NCBI RefSeq assembly: GCF_000004195.4
Contig: NC_030678.2
Coordinates: forward strand, 33,456,201 to 33,520,200
Direction of reading: 5' to 3'
Source of the DNA: Xenopus tropicalis
Lineage: Eukaryota; Chordata; Amphibia; Anura; Pipidae
Length of the DNA: 64,000 bases
In this document: piece by piece, positions 36,166-46,380 of the stretch
How positions within the stretch are numbered: position 1 is the stretch's first letter
Layout: each line of letters opens with the position of its first letter
Position numbers and translations under genes: made by a program
The notes under the pieces: generated by a model
Databases searched by the model: none
Seen by the model: only the letters and a program-made list of their open reading frames with translations
Told to the model about the DNA's origin: nothing

Positions 36166-36447
36166 ATTGCTATAGTGCTGTTCCTGCTGTGTGAGCTGCG
36201 GTTTGTGTGACCTGCAATTTTAATTGTGATTTCTGAGCGACTTTTTGGCTTCTCCTTTAGTTCGATCAATTCCATTCTGATCTGAGCTGGTCTAGGGGAA
36301 GCCACTTTCTACTGAGGGTCTCCCTTGGGTGCCCCGGCCTTGTGCCGGCCCTCAGGTGTGAGGAACCCCTCACTATCTGAACCAGAAGAGTTTACCATCT
36401 GGCACTTCTGGTTCCAACAGCACCTTCTGGCACACTTCTTTTAAGAG
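36166..36447 (+). other. Possible 5' untranslated exon of the 36.6-kb gene
   Basis: Bounded by 'ctctccatacag' (ends 36165) and 'aagag|gtaatc' (36447/36448). The segment is more GC-rich than its surroundings. It contains 'gccccggccttgtgccggcc' and no long open frame. Position and splice signals fit a non-coding exon spliced to 36618. Inference only; transcript data would be needed. Confidence 0.25.
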
Positions 36448-36617
36448 GTAATCTTACTGATCTTTAACCATTTATGTAGCAAGTCTGCCCAGAATACTAT
36501 TTAGTACTGAAATGTGACTGGGAATAGAAAGCTATAACCACACATACATGTCCTATTGCTGAGACTGCCTGTGTCTGTGCTGCCAATATAATGCCCCTTT
36601 GTATCACTTGCCTTTAG

Positions 36618-36656
36618 GTGGCTGTACTTTGAGGCAGCAGAATGCCAGAGGTAAAG
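36618..36656 (+). CDS. Exon with start codon (coding 36642-36656)
   Basis: Acceptor 'cttgcctttag' ends at 36617; donor AAG|gtaagg. The first 24 nt are untranslated and include in-frame TGA at 36630-36632. The ATG has A at -3. Codes MPEVK. Confidence 0.8.
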
Positions 36657-39600
36657 GTAAGGAATCACTTTATTCTCTCATTTTAAAGGGAATGTGAAAC
36701 TCTGCTCTCATCTAACGTGCTCTTTCTCTCTCATTCATTCTCCTTGAGTGCCTGGTCTCATTATACACGATTTGACACCTTGCATCATTTTATTACATTT
36801 ATAGGTGGGAGCTGCCATATCACTCACCTCTCTGCAGATACTGTGTAATGGCACTCAGGGTGCTTTAAAGGGTTTTGTTGCCAGGGAGCATTTGTAGATG
36901 GGGACAAATAGCTTAATATAACCACCCAAACACTATGAATGGGAATTGCCTGCCAATGGTTGGTGCCGGTAAGTGACAGGCGTTAAGAGATTGTGAGCAA
37001 TAAGTATTTGTCTATTTACAGGACTAGATACTTACAGTCAATTCCCATGTAAAGTGTATCCTCTTACCCTACTATACACACTATACTAGTTACAACCTCT
37101 TCCTCATTGCTTACTAGACACAATATCCTAATTACTGACTCTCCCTCTGATACCATCTTTCTGTACTAACAGTATTTTCCTCTATTTTGTCCTCCTATAC
37201 TTACTATTTAGGTTACAGCTTTTATTGATACAATCTTGCCATATTACATACATCATCCCACAGTCTTTCCCCCAATATTATCTTGCCTTATATTAAGTTA
37301 TCATACATAAAGCACCCCATCTTACAGTTACAGGCTCTTGACCTGAAATCATCTTGCCTTATTTTACCATCTTCTATTATTATTAGCACATATTTATAAA
37401 ATGCCAACATATTCCGCAGTGTTGTACAACAGATGGGGTTATACATTAAACATACAAGAAAACTGGTAAATAGGGCCCTGCCCAAAAAAACTTTCAAGTG
37501 CCACAGAAAAATCCTTTCTTTAAGACCATTTTGTATTACTTCTTACTACATACACTGTCTCTCAAATTTAGCCTCTTCCCTGGCAGCATATAGATCCATT
37601 GAGTAATGAGTGGCTAACGTTCTTTTACCTACAGGTGCTTTTCACAGTCCTGGAGGACTATATTAAGCTGCAGACCATCGACGAGGCCTTTTTTGGCTAC
37701 TATGGTAAGTATTGTGCTTAACATCAATAACTTTATATTTTTGACCCCAGAAATATAAAGTTGTCACTCCCAGCATTCCCTTGTAAACATTCAGAACTTC
37801 TCTTCTGCTGAACTTCAAGTCACATTACATTACGCTTAGCCACGCCCTTTATCTGTATAGAGCCCACCCACTTTTTAGTAAGACCTGTCCAGTTTCTGCT
37901 AATTCTCTGGCAAACAGTGAGATGACTGGGTGTATAAAATAAGGGGCACGATGGGATGGAGGGGTCCATGGCTCTTTTCCTTTGGGGAGGGGGACCAGAA
38001 CAATGCTATTACCGCTGATGGGACAAATATATTAAAGGAGAGGTTATACACTATTTAGCGATTACAGTCACTGGTAGTATCTAGCAAATCTCACCCCTCC
38101 AATAATATGGGGATTAATTCTCCTTTAGCTGATAGTACTCTGCAGTGCATGACACCAGTTTATGATAGAGCAGCCTGTGGTTTCATTTAACCCAAAATAT
38201 ATTGGGAAAAGTGGAAACATGGCCACTGTCCTTGGCAAAGGCCTCTGTGCTGGGTTCTTATATGTGACTGGTTCCCTCAGTAAGCTCAGTGTTTAATGGC
38301 AATGTGTTTCCCTGCAGAACATCACTACATCAGAAGATATCCGGACACCGACGACTGGTAAGTAAATGAAAATATCAATTATTTTACCATTTCCAGATTA
38401 GATTATGAGCCTTTTACGAAAATTAAAAAGAGCAAATCCTCTAATTTTGCCTTATTATTTTGCCTAAAATGTTTATTTTTTAGTATACTCATTTTTATAC
38501 TGTTTTGGATCATTCAAACCTGGTTACAAAGAATAAGCAGCACCCAAACAGACACAAGTGATATCCGCTCTGCACCCTACAGTGCATTGTGGAGCATTTT
38601 GTGTTTGCCCCATATTGTATCTGCTCAAATGAATAAGTGCAAGTACAGTAGAAATACAGTGAAATAGTAGGTAGGAAGTGTCACTTATAATCTGTTGGGA
38701 TTTTGCTTTTTAGGGATCATTTCATCAGTCAATACTACGATGATAATGACGTTGGACATCTGAGGGACATGGCCCACTTTATCCTTATGGATGCCTATCG
38801 GGTAAGGAATCCAAAAGAGACGTTTAGATAAACAGGGAAGAAAATTCAATTGCAAATGTCTTGTATGATGGAATGGGGAAAATTACATTAAAAACAGGGA
38901 ATAACATGAGCAGATCCAGACCCTTCAAATTCAATACAAATAACCTGGAGAGCACACATGTTCTTCAGTGCAACAGTGTAATTTATTGATATATCACTGC
39001 ATCAAGTGCAGTGATATCTCAATAAATTACGTGTTGCACTGAAGAACATGTGTACTCTCCAGGTTATTTGTATTGAATTTGAAAGGTCTGGATCTGCTCA
39101 TGTTATTCCCTGTTTTTAATGTAATTTTCCCCATTTCCCCAGCCAGCACGGGGCCCGTTACCTGTTGACGAGTACTTTCTTTGAATACTGGAACCTACGG
39201 CAGATCCCTTTCTCACATTGGTACCTTCCTTTATGTTACAGAAACAACTTGAGGAGCTGGAGGTAACTCTTTATGACATCCATAAGGTCCTGGCTTTATC
39301 TGAGGTAAGTACCATTATTATTATGATTGTTATTATTATTAGTGAGGTTATTTACTATACCAACTGTATCCCTATTATTATCATTTGTGAGTATAATACT
39401 CACCATATCCCCAACAATAATTATATTATTGCTATTTCTTTTATTCCCTCTAAGTACCATTACTGTGCCGCTGTTACAAATCAGCAGTAGTTTAACACAG
39501 AGTCTTGTCTCTCACAGCAGGAGCATGAGGTGGAGCACATACTGGCCCAATACGAGGAGACGCAGCAAGCCCGGAGAGTAAGTTTCCTGCCCACTTTTAC

Positions 39601-41299
39601 TGTTCCAGAAGATTTTTATGGGTGGTTTGTTGCTGAATTCTGAAGGACACAATTCATGCTGGTCAGGCTATAGGGAATAATGTGCAATATTGTGTGTGTT
39701 TTAAAAGAAGCAAAGTGTAGATTTGTGCAGGTAACAAAAACAGGGGAATATTGTAGATAGAAATAGTGCTGTAACCCATAGCAACCAACTGCTAATTACA
39801 AGTTAATATTGAATATAGAAAAGTATCTCCTTTCTCACCCCCTTGCTCACAGGCTTTGGGACCTAGACTCGAAGGCTTGCATAATAAGATCGTTGCAAGG
39901 CAGAAGGCGCTGGAAGAAGCCGCTAAGTATGTATTATACATGTGAAACATTTACTATTCAGTTTTTCAAACATAAGAGTAAAATGAAAAGGCTAGCACAA
40001 CCTTGTAACCATAGTCTTACAGCTCCTTAGAGATGGAGCAAGTAGCCAATCCTGTACTAGATTCAACTGCAGTTAGCAATCCCTAGTATCAGCCCCTGTG
40101 GTCTCTGACTCTCAGAAGACCAGTCCCTAGCCATACAGGTACAATGAGCTTTCCTCTTGCTTAAGTGATTATTATTATTATTAACATTTATTTATAAAGC
40201 GCCAACATATTCCGCAGCGCTGTACAATAAGAGAGTCCCTGCAGGTTCTGAGCATTAGACAGTTCCAGAGCCACTGGCTCAATCACAAGGTTCCAGTGTT
40301 TCTAAGCTGCAGCCAGGGTTGCCCATCCCTACAGCAGAGCTTGTACCTACAGCAAACTCAGCTCTCACAGTGTTGTTGTAGGAATACTAGTAATATTATG
40401 GTAAATGGCTAACGTTATATTATGCCGTCAGTATTAGTATTTCTGGTCTAAAAACCTTTGAAACAGAACAAAACAACTTTGGCTCATTTTTTTTTTTATG
40501 CAGGATCAAATCGGAAGAACAAGAAGAGGAGCCCCCTGTGGTGGTGCCCAGGCTGAGCACCAGGAAGAGGCTTAGAAAAGCCATAAAGAAGAGATTTCAG
40601 AGGATTCGGGTAATTTATTTAATGTCATTTTCTTTGAGACCATCTTTATTATACCACGCGAGCCACTTAGGATTTCATAATTATAACTAAAGATTAAATG
40701 ACAAATGTGCAGCCACAAACCCTTACACAGTACCTGCCATTGGCCTTATAATGTCATATTCCCATAAACCACGTTACTATCCATAACGCATCAGTTACAC
40801 AACAGCAGCTAGATGGGAATGGTACGGCTGAGATCATGGGTCCCTTTTTTTAAACACATATTTTATTTTTTCTTAAAACAATTTTACATTTTATAGATAT
40901 AATGTCACATAATAGAAATATCACTGTTGTAACATAATGGTCAGAATAGCTATTAATCATATCATTCTGTGTTTTCTGCCATAATAATTAACAAAATCAT
41001 ACAGAGGGCTATGTTTTATTGTCATTGTCCCTTCCAATATAAACTAGGCCGGGCCATAAATGGAGCATTGTCACTAAGTGATCAATATATACGTTTGCAC
41101 AGTGACATTCCAGATGGCTGATATGCCGTAGGCCCAGAATAAATCTTTGATATTCCCCCTAAAATACAAAGTACATATCTGTCATTTATTCTATTCTTTT
41201 TAAACATTTGTAACCAGTTTGTCCTTTTCTTTCCAGCGTTCCACCAGACAAGCCTTTCTGCATTTTCTCTCCCTTTTCCGAAACCCTCCACCTCCCTGA
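36642..41299 (+). CDS. Nine-exon gene for a 191-residue coiled-coil, basic-tailed protein
   Basis: Coding segments: 36642-36656, 37635-37704, 38318-38357, 38714-38801, 39242-39304, 39521-39577, 39853-39926, 40504-40609, 41237-41299. All eight introns are GT-AG with strong donors (gtaagt/gtaagg, gtatgt, gtaatt), phases 0,1,2,0,0,0,2,0. The joined 576 nt is open throughout, which chance would not give. The ATG is preceded in frame by TGA at 36630, so it is the start. Residues 1-71 are acidic and aromatic (IRRYPDTDDW; QYYDDND). Residues 72-136 are a charged, heptad-like helix. Residues 140-145 are EEQEEE. Residues 152-175 are strongly basic (RKRLRKAIKKRFQRIRR). Residues 178-185 (FLHFLSLF) are hydrophobic, and the end is RNPPPP. 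There is no signal peptide and no classical membrane span. The tail could direct nuclear import or bind membrane; both are inferences. I do not recognise the family. Splicing is well supported; function is unknown. Confidence 0.88.
37375..37497 (-). repeat. Dispersed repeat 'gccaacatattccgcag', copy 1 (intron 1)
   Basis: Shares 'ttattattattag', 'catatttataaa' and 'gccaacatattccgcag' with 40168-40230. I recall this phrase as widespread in frog genomes. Whether it is a SINE or a LINE tail is not decided here. Confidence 0.6.
37635..37704 (+). CDS. Coding exon 2
   Basis: Acceptor 'tcttttacctacag', donor ATG|gtaagt. 70 nt, residues 6-28 and the first base of codon 29. Encodes VLFTVLEDYIKLQTIDEAFF and the start of an aromatic stretch. 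Confidence 0.88.
38318..38357 (+). CDS. Coding exon 3
   Basis: Acceptor 'gtttccctgcag', donor CTG|gtaagt. 40 nt, residues 29-42; encodes HHYIRRYPDTDD with split codons at both ends that join correctly to E29 and W42. Confidence 0.86.
38714..38801 (+). CDS. Coding exon 4
   Basis: Acceptor 'ttttgctttttag', donor CGG|gtaagg. 88 nt, residues 42-71; encodes DHFISQYYDDNDVGHLRDMA and then a hydrophobic helix FILMDAYR. Confidence 0.9.
38873..39134. repeat. Long foldback in intron 4 (arms about 128 bp, 5-nt loop)
   Basis: Arms 38873-39001 and 39007-39134 are reverse complements with only a few mismatches and single-base gaps; the loop is tcaag. The outer ends read atggggaaaattacat and its inverse. 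In the transcript it would form a hairpin of over 120 bp, close upstream of exon 5. Probably a young foldback transposon. Confidence 0.92.
39242..39304 (+). CDS. Coding exon 5
   Basis: Acceptor 'ctttatgttacag', donor GAG|gtaagt. 63 nt, 21 whole codons (residues 72-92); encodes KQLEELEVTLYDIHKVLALS and E, the start of the heptad-like helix. Symmetric phase 0, so it can be skipped in frame. Confidence 0.9.
39511..39521 (+). promoter_or_regulatory. NAGNAG tandem splice acceptor
   Basis: The sequence ctcacagcag places two AGs 3 nt apart. Either can be used without breaking the frame, giving proteins of 191 or 192 residues that differ by one Gln at the exon 5/6 joint, within the helix. Confidence 0.6.
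39521..39577 (+). CDS. Coding exon 6, with tandem acceptor
   Basis: Acceptor 'tctctcacagcag', donor AGA|gtaagt. 57 nt, residues 93-111, EHEVEHILAQYEETQQARR. Splicing at the first of the two CAGs (exon from 39518) would add one Gln. Phase 0 at both ends. Confidence 0.88.
39853..39926 (+). CDS. Coding exon 7
   Basis: Acceptor 'ccttgctcacag', donor TAA|gtatgt. 74 nt, residues 112-135 and two bases of K136; encodes ALGPRLEGLHNKIVARQKAL and EEAA. Continues the charged helix. Confidence 0.88.
40168..40232 (+). repeat. Dispersed repeat 'gccaacatattccgcag', copy 2 (intron 7)
   Basis: An att-repeat followed by 'aacatttatttataaagc' and 'gccaacatattccgcagc', the better preserved of the two intronic copies. 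Confidence 0.65.
40504..40609 (+). CDS. Coding exon 8
   Basis: Acceptor 'ttttttttatgcag', donor CGG|gtaatt. 106 nt, residues 136-171: acidic EEQEEEPP, then VVVPRLSTRKRLRKAIKKRF. The sharp charge switch lies within this exon. Confidence 0.88.
41237..41299 (+). CDS. Coding exon 9, stop codon
   Basis: Acceptor 'ccttttctttccag'. Residues 172-191, RSTRQAFLHFLSLFRNPPPP, then TGA at 41297. The exon continues as 3' UTR into a microsatellite and minisatellite. Confidence 0.85.
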   Translation, partial: RSTRQAFLHFLSLFRNPPPP

Positions 41300-41326
41300 C
41301 CCTCCTGTTTTTATCCTTTCTGTCTG

Positions 41327-41354
41327 TGTATGTGTGTGTGTGTGTGTGTGTGTG
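41327..41354 (+). repeat. (TG)n microsatellite in the 3' UTR
   Basis: A tgtg run immediately left of the minisatellite and about 30 nt after the stop codon. Confidence 0.95.
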
Positions 41355-42520
41355 ATCCTCCCCCATTTCTCCATCCCTGATCCTCCCCCCATTCTCCATC
41401 CCTGATCCTCCCCCCTTTCTCCATCCCTGATCCTCCCCCCTTTCTCCATCCCTGATCCTCCCCCCTTTCTCCATCCCTGATCTTCCCCCCTTTCACCATC
41501 CCTGATCCTCCCCCCTTTCTCCATCCCTGATCCTCCCCCCTTTCTCCATCCCTGATCCAACCCCCTTTCTCCATCCCTGATCCAACCCCCTTTCTCCATC
41601 CCTGATCCTCCCTCCTTTCTCCATCCCTGATCCTCCCTCTTTTATCCATCCCTGATCCTCCCTCTTTTATCCATCCCTGATCCTCCCTCTTTTATCCATC
41701 CCTGATCCTCCCTCTTTTATCCATCCCTGATCCTCCCTCTTTTATTCATCCCTGATCCTCCCCCCTTTCTCCATCCCTGATCTTCCCCCCTTTCTCCATC
41801 CCTGATCCTCCCCCCTTTCTCCATCCCTTATCCAACCCCCTTTCTCCATCCCTGATCCAACCCCCTTTCTCCATCCCTGATCCAACCCCCTTTCTCCATC
41901 CCTGATCCTCCCTCCTTTCTCCATCCCTGATCCTCCCCCCTTTCTCCATCCCTTATCCAACCCCCTTTCTCCATCCCTGATCCTCCCCCCTTTCTCCATC
42001 CCTTATCCAACTCCCTTTCTCCATCCCTGATCTTCCCCCCTTTCTCCATCCCTGATCCTCCCCCCTTTCTCCATCCCTGATCCTCCCCCCTTTCTCCATC
42101 CCTGATCCTCCCCCCTTTCTCCATCCCTGATCCAACCCCCTTTCTTCATCCCTGATCCAACCCCCTTTCTCCATCCCTGATCCTCCCTCCTTTCTCCATC
42201 CCTGATCCTCCCTCTTTTATCCATCCCTGATCCTCCCTCCTTTATCCATCCCTGATCCAACCCCCTTTCTCCATCCCTGATCCTCCCCCCTTTCTCCATC
42301 CCTTATCCAACCCCCTTTCTCCATCCCTGATCTTCCCCCCTTTCTCCATCCCTGATCCTCCCCCCTTTCTCCATCCCTGATACTCCCCCCTTTCTCCATC
42401 CCTGATCCAACCCCCTTTCTCCATCCCTGATCCTCCCCCCTTTCTCCATCCCTGATCCTCCCCCCTTTCCCCATCCCTGATCCTCCCCCCTGTATCCATC
42501 CCTGATCCTCTCCCCTTTCT
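41355..42520. repeat. 25-bp minisatellite, about 46 copies, in the 3' UTR
   Basis: Each unit holds 'tttctccatccctgatcc' plus a C-rich 7-mer. Variants are clustered: tcctcccccc (most), tccaaccccc, tcttcccccc, tcctccctcttttat (a run of about five at 41630-41745), and 'ccctta' for 'ccctga'. Mosaic order shows block duplications. The - strand is stop-free and, because 25 is not a multiple of 3, all three frames read the same 25-residue cycle, such as MEKGGRIRDGERGEDQGW. The 85-137-codon frames here are therefore artefacts. The array begins 56 nt after the gene's stop codon. Confidence 0.96.
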
Positions 42521-42536
42521 GTGTGAGTTTATAGCC

Positions 42537-42665
42537 ATGATCCAGGGTGAAACACCGATTGCCATTTGGAGTCAGAAAGGAATTTTTCCCTTAGTGCAGA
42601 TTGGCCGAGCGCTAAGGGTTTTTGCCTTTCTCTGGATCATCGCTTGTTTAGGTCTCTGTGCATCC
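42537..42665 (+). repeat. Dispersed repeat 'ggagtcagaaaggaattttt'
   Basis: The phrases 'ccatttggagtcagaaagga' and 'tttttgcctttctctggatc' belong to a repeat I have met in fish and frog genomes; its class is uncertain. The open frame through it (42537-42719) is not a gene. Confidence 0.5.
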
Positions 42666-42766
42666 CATGAAGCTGCTGCTCCCGGCACCATTCTGGCTCC
42701 TCCCATCGCGCAGGCCTAGCCAGAAGGTATCACCCCTAGGGCGGGGCTAGAGCCATTTTTGCACAC

Positions 42767-42830
42767 TAAAGGGCAGGGAGAGGGAGAAGGTAGGTTTCTC
42801 GTGGGCGCACTACCCAATCCCTGCCCTTTA
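42767..42830. repeat. Inverted repeat, 13-bp arms
   Basis: taaagggcaggga (42767-42779) and its complement (42818-42830) flank a 38-nt loop. Lies in the presumed 3' UTR. Confidence 0.7.
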
Positions 42831-42897
42831 GCTGAGCCATGTTTGGGAGCCGCAGCTGGTATTAGGGAATGCCCAATATTTTATTATTTATGATATT

Positions 42898-42903
42898 AAT
42901 AAA
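42898..42903 (+). terminator. Polyadenylation signal AATAAA
   Basis: AATAAA followed within 30-55 nt by a GT-rich stretch (tgtctctgtgttgttattg). It is the first good signal I see after the stop at 41299 and the minisatellite, giving a 3' UTR of about 1.6 kb. Inferred without transcript data. Confidence 0.5.
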
Positions 42904-43884
42904 TCCTGTGCCTCCAGCAGATTTAGCCATAACCATGTCTCTGTGTTGTTATTGAATACATGGGGTGCTGGTACATATTGAGGGGATAAGGGGGGTTCTA
43001 GCGCCTCATTCTGATATAAGTGACAGGGGTAATTAATATTGCTGGGAGGGAATCTAAATGGGCAAGTGTACGGCAGGGTGGGCTAAAGCTGGTGTTGCTG
43101 ATAGAGAGGTTTGGTTGTGGAACTGGCTTGGTTACTATCTCTGCAGGTGGATTATTGGAGAGGGTTTGCCGTGGGACTTATAACTGGTTAATATATATAT
43201 ATGGCTGGGGATGGCAGAGAGGGGGCGCCATAGACAGCGCAGTATAAGTACTTCTTATGTACTATATTATTTTACATAAGGACAAAATTTGTTGGAAGGA
43301 ACAGCAATATTGCTTTCCTCTGCTATACTTTATAGCAGAGGAATATTTCATTTGCAGAAAATACAACAAATTCAATGTTATATATATATATATGTTCCTT
43401 TTAGAAGAGAAAAGAACAATCTTTGATTAATAAAATTAATTAAAATTAATTAATTAATATGTTCTTGTGTCAGTTTGTAAGTTTACAAATTGGGGGTCAT
43501 GGGGTCAAATCAACCATTTCCCTGACTGGTTAGGAAAGGGCCAGGTATCTATTGGGCCAGCTTTGGGCAAGGATTACACTGGGCCATTATTGATGCAGTC
43601 CTTTTTCAGGGGCTCTAGGGGGGTTATTGTAGCCAAAATTGGCAGTGTTGGGCCTTGGACAAATGCACCTTCTACTCATTTATTGAAGTAGCAGATACTC
43701 TCTTGTAGGTGTTTCCTTTCAATTGCAGACTTTCAATTTGCCCAAACTGAAGGCTTTTCTAGCCCTGATTAGTTTAGAGCTTTGAGAAGATGGCAAATGA
43801 TCAAATGATCAAACAGAGCTGGAAGAGACTACAGAGCCTACTGTACTGGAAATCCTATATTACAGAGGCCCCCCAGTACCCCCC
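42904..43884. other. No recognised gene; simple repeats
   Basis: (TA)n at 43192-43202 and 43379-43393, and an attaatta run at 43429-43459. No exon or complete transposon seen. Confidence 0.4.
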
Positions 43885-44052
43885 AGTACCTCTAGGATTG
43901 TTTGGATTTATGCAAAGTACAAGGTACTGTTTTATTATTACAGAGAAAAAGGAAATCATTTAAAAGATTTAGAATAACTTGATTAAAATGGACTCTGTGG
44001 GATGACCTTAATTTGGAGCTTTCTGGATAATGGGTTTCCGGATCCCATACCT
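43885..44052 (+). mobile_element. MITE, 'tatgggaccc' family, right-half copy
   Basis: Contains 'gttttattattacagagaaa' and 'ctggataatgggtttccgga' and ends 'gatcccatacctat'. The left half is missing. Confidence 0.75.
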
Positions 44053-44269
44053 ATATATGTACATGTGGAACGCATGGTATAAGGTCTTGGATAGTGTGAT
44101 ACAGATATAGATATGTGCTGATGTGTTGGCCCAGAGCTATTGAGCTTGCCATATGCATCCCTGCTGTGCCGTGCCATTGTAGATTATAGCTTTCTGACAA
44201 GGGGGTGACGGTGGCAGGATTTAATAACTTCTCCCTGGTTCCTAAAAAGCAGGATACATTGCATTGCCA

Positions 44270-44545
44270 TCAACATTGTCAGGATCTGCTCAACACCTTC
44301 TGGAGTTGTAGTGAGGACCAAGGAGAAATCTTCGGCACAGGCAAATCAATAGTCCAAGAAAGTGGTATCAGAAGGGTTCAAGAGAGTCTCTTAGTTGATT
44401 TCCATGCACAGGTCAGTTCAGGCATCAAACAGCGAGTTAGGATCAGGCAAAGGGTCAAAAGCCAAAAGAACAGTCTAAGAAAGTCATTTAGAACATGCCC
44501 AGGAACTTGCAGGCAAAGCCCTATATTTGGGCAGTCTCTGGCATC
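44270..44545 (+). repeat. Interspersed repeat shared (inverted) with 62378-62560
   Basis: The text 'gatcaggcaaagggtcaaa', 'gttgatttccatgcacaggt' and 'gtggtatcagaagggtt' recurs, reverse-complemented, near 62380-62470. Class unknown; an LTR-element fragment is possible. Open frames within are not supported as genes. Confidence 0.65.
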
Positions 44546-45502
44546 TTTTTAACTTTGCATATTGCACCAAGCACCATGACATCATGCGCCAGTGCAATTG
44601 CCCCGGGTTTGCAAATGAGCACTACCATCATTTTTTTAATATACTGTAGAGCAAATTCGCAGAATAATTTTCCCTTCGGCAATAAGGCCTCAACATTTCA
44701 GTTTGGCATTAAAAAGCTCAGGAATAAATTGAACATTTGTGTGCTGTGATGTGACAAAATATTCAACATTCCACCGACTTCTAAATATATCCTTTCAGTC
44801 AGTTTATTGTGCATGAGCTGGATATATCACCTTCATGGCTTATTGAGGTTATTTTATTCTGTAATGGCATGGAAATAGCTGTCTGATTACTGTACCTTGC
44901 AGAAATAAACAACCCCCTAGAAAACATCCGGGCTGTCCTTTAAATTGACACATCCTTAGAAATCTTTCACATCTATCTGTGCCTGGAAATAGTGTTTTGG
45001 CCATCTACAGCCATTTCCCTCTCATTACCAAGTTAATTGGGGCTTTTAAGGTGATGTTTTTTTTGATTGGCTCTTGTCTGGTAACTACGGCTTTCGAAAA
45101 GTGGGACTATGTGCGAGTCAAAAAAAATTCCCATATGATGTTATTAAAGAAGCATTTTCTTTAAGGATGTCATGAAATGTAATTTTCTGGTTGGTGCTTT
45201 TCGGGAGGCACTTGTAGTTTTAAAAAAAAAAATTCTTGTGCTAGACTGATAGACTGACAGATTTGACTGCTGCGCTAAGGTGACAGAAACCATCAAGAGC
45301 TGTAAAGGGGAAGATTTTAAAGGTCATTTGCTTAATATCAGACTACTGGTGTATATAAGCGATCAGCTTCTTGTTGAAAGAACAGGGATTTTATTGGTAA
45401 ATACAAATTATTCTAGATTTCTATTCCAGATTAGGAAACTGTCAAGGTTGTTTTTGGAAAACAAATATGCTTTGTAATGGCTGAATGAGTTTTGTGGCAA
45501 GT

Positions 45503-45504
<2 letters not shown>
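44546..45504. other. No recognised feature
   Basis: AT-rich sequence; A/T homopolymer runs near 45058 and 45221. Confidence 0.4.

Positions 45505-45535
<31 letters not shown>
45505..45535 (+). repeat. (TAA)n microsatellite
   Basis: About ten taa units. Confidence 0.95.
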
Positions 45536-45537
<2 letters not shown>

Positions 45538-45749
45538 TATATTTACAAAATATACTCTTGGGAAAGCTTCTTACTATGTTGCAAAATGGTTCTGCAGTAT
45601 AGGGATTATTATTCAGCGCAGGTTTGTAGTGGGTGACATGTCAGAATTTTTTTGTCAGTGCTGGAATTGAAGGGGAGTCATCTGTACTAGACATGCTCAA
45701 TGCTTTTGTGTATTATACAGGCTCAGACAAGAGTGTCCAGGGCTACTGT

Positions 45750-46145
45750 CTGGGGGCCTCTACCCCAGTGGCGACATCAACCCCCCTCCCCCAATCCGCA
45801 AATGCACTTTCTCCTTGCAGCTGCAATAGGGGGAGATGCGCCTGCAGTTGGTGGAGGGAGTATACTGGGTCGGCAGGCCAGGGGCATTTCTGGCTATCCC
45901 CCATGGCCCCCTCCATGCTTACCTTTACAGCACCAGAGGTGGTTTACATCGCTAGTGTAGAGTGCGCAATTGCACTCTCTGTACTAGCAGAGCCACATTT
46001 CCATTTGAAAAACTAGAAATTTGGTCATAAGGTTACCAGGAGCAGCTTTTTGCCACCCCTGGTAACTATGGCGGGTCCTGCCCAGGGGCGCTGCTCCCAT
46101 TTTTTCCTGGTGCCTTGCCAGCCCAGGTGATACACACTAACCAGC
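45750..46145. repeat. Decayed MITE-like segment with 'ccaggggcgctg'
   Basis: GC-richer than its surroundings, with wording such as 'cccagtggcgacatca', 'gtgcgcaattgcactctc' and the weak hairpin 'ggttaccagg...cctggtaac' (46031-46064). I associate this with a Xenopus non-autonomous element; its exact ends are not visible. The 127-codon frame at 45633-46016 runs through it and is not supported as a gene. Confidence 0.4.
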
Positions 46146-46380
46146 ACAGTTAAGGAGCCCTAAAATCAGTTCTAGGGGACGTGTCTACTTGTCAGGCACC
46201 CCCAACTGAAACTCAAACAGGACTCTGCCCCCCACTGATGCTCAATGGGGGCAATCACAGGCTGCCTCATTATAGCATTGTCCCTGACGTCGCTGACCCA
46301 TCACCTAAACGAGACCGATTGTGGCCTTTTTCTGCACTTTGCACACTGGTGGGGCATTGTAAATGACTCCTTAAATGTTA

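Noticed and set aside
41082..42565. Several 67-137-codon - strand frames repeating MEKGGRIRDGE
   Set aside because: Products of the 25-bp minisatellite, whose reverse strand is stop-free in every frame; no start, splice or non-repeat domain supports a gene.
42593..42620. 'ggccgagcgctaag', reminiscent of a tRNA-Ser/Leu D-arm region
   Set aside because: Part of a dispersed repeat; no anticodon arm or acceptor stem follows.
42537..42719. 60-codon frame after the minisatellite
   Set aside because: Runs through a dispersed repeat in the presumed 3' UTR; no coding signature.
45633..46016. 127-codon + strand frame
   Set aside because: Lies in a decayed MITE-like segment; no splice sites or family resemblance.
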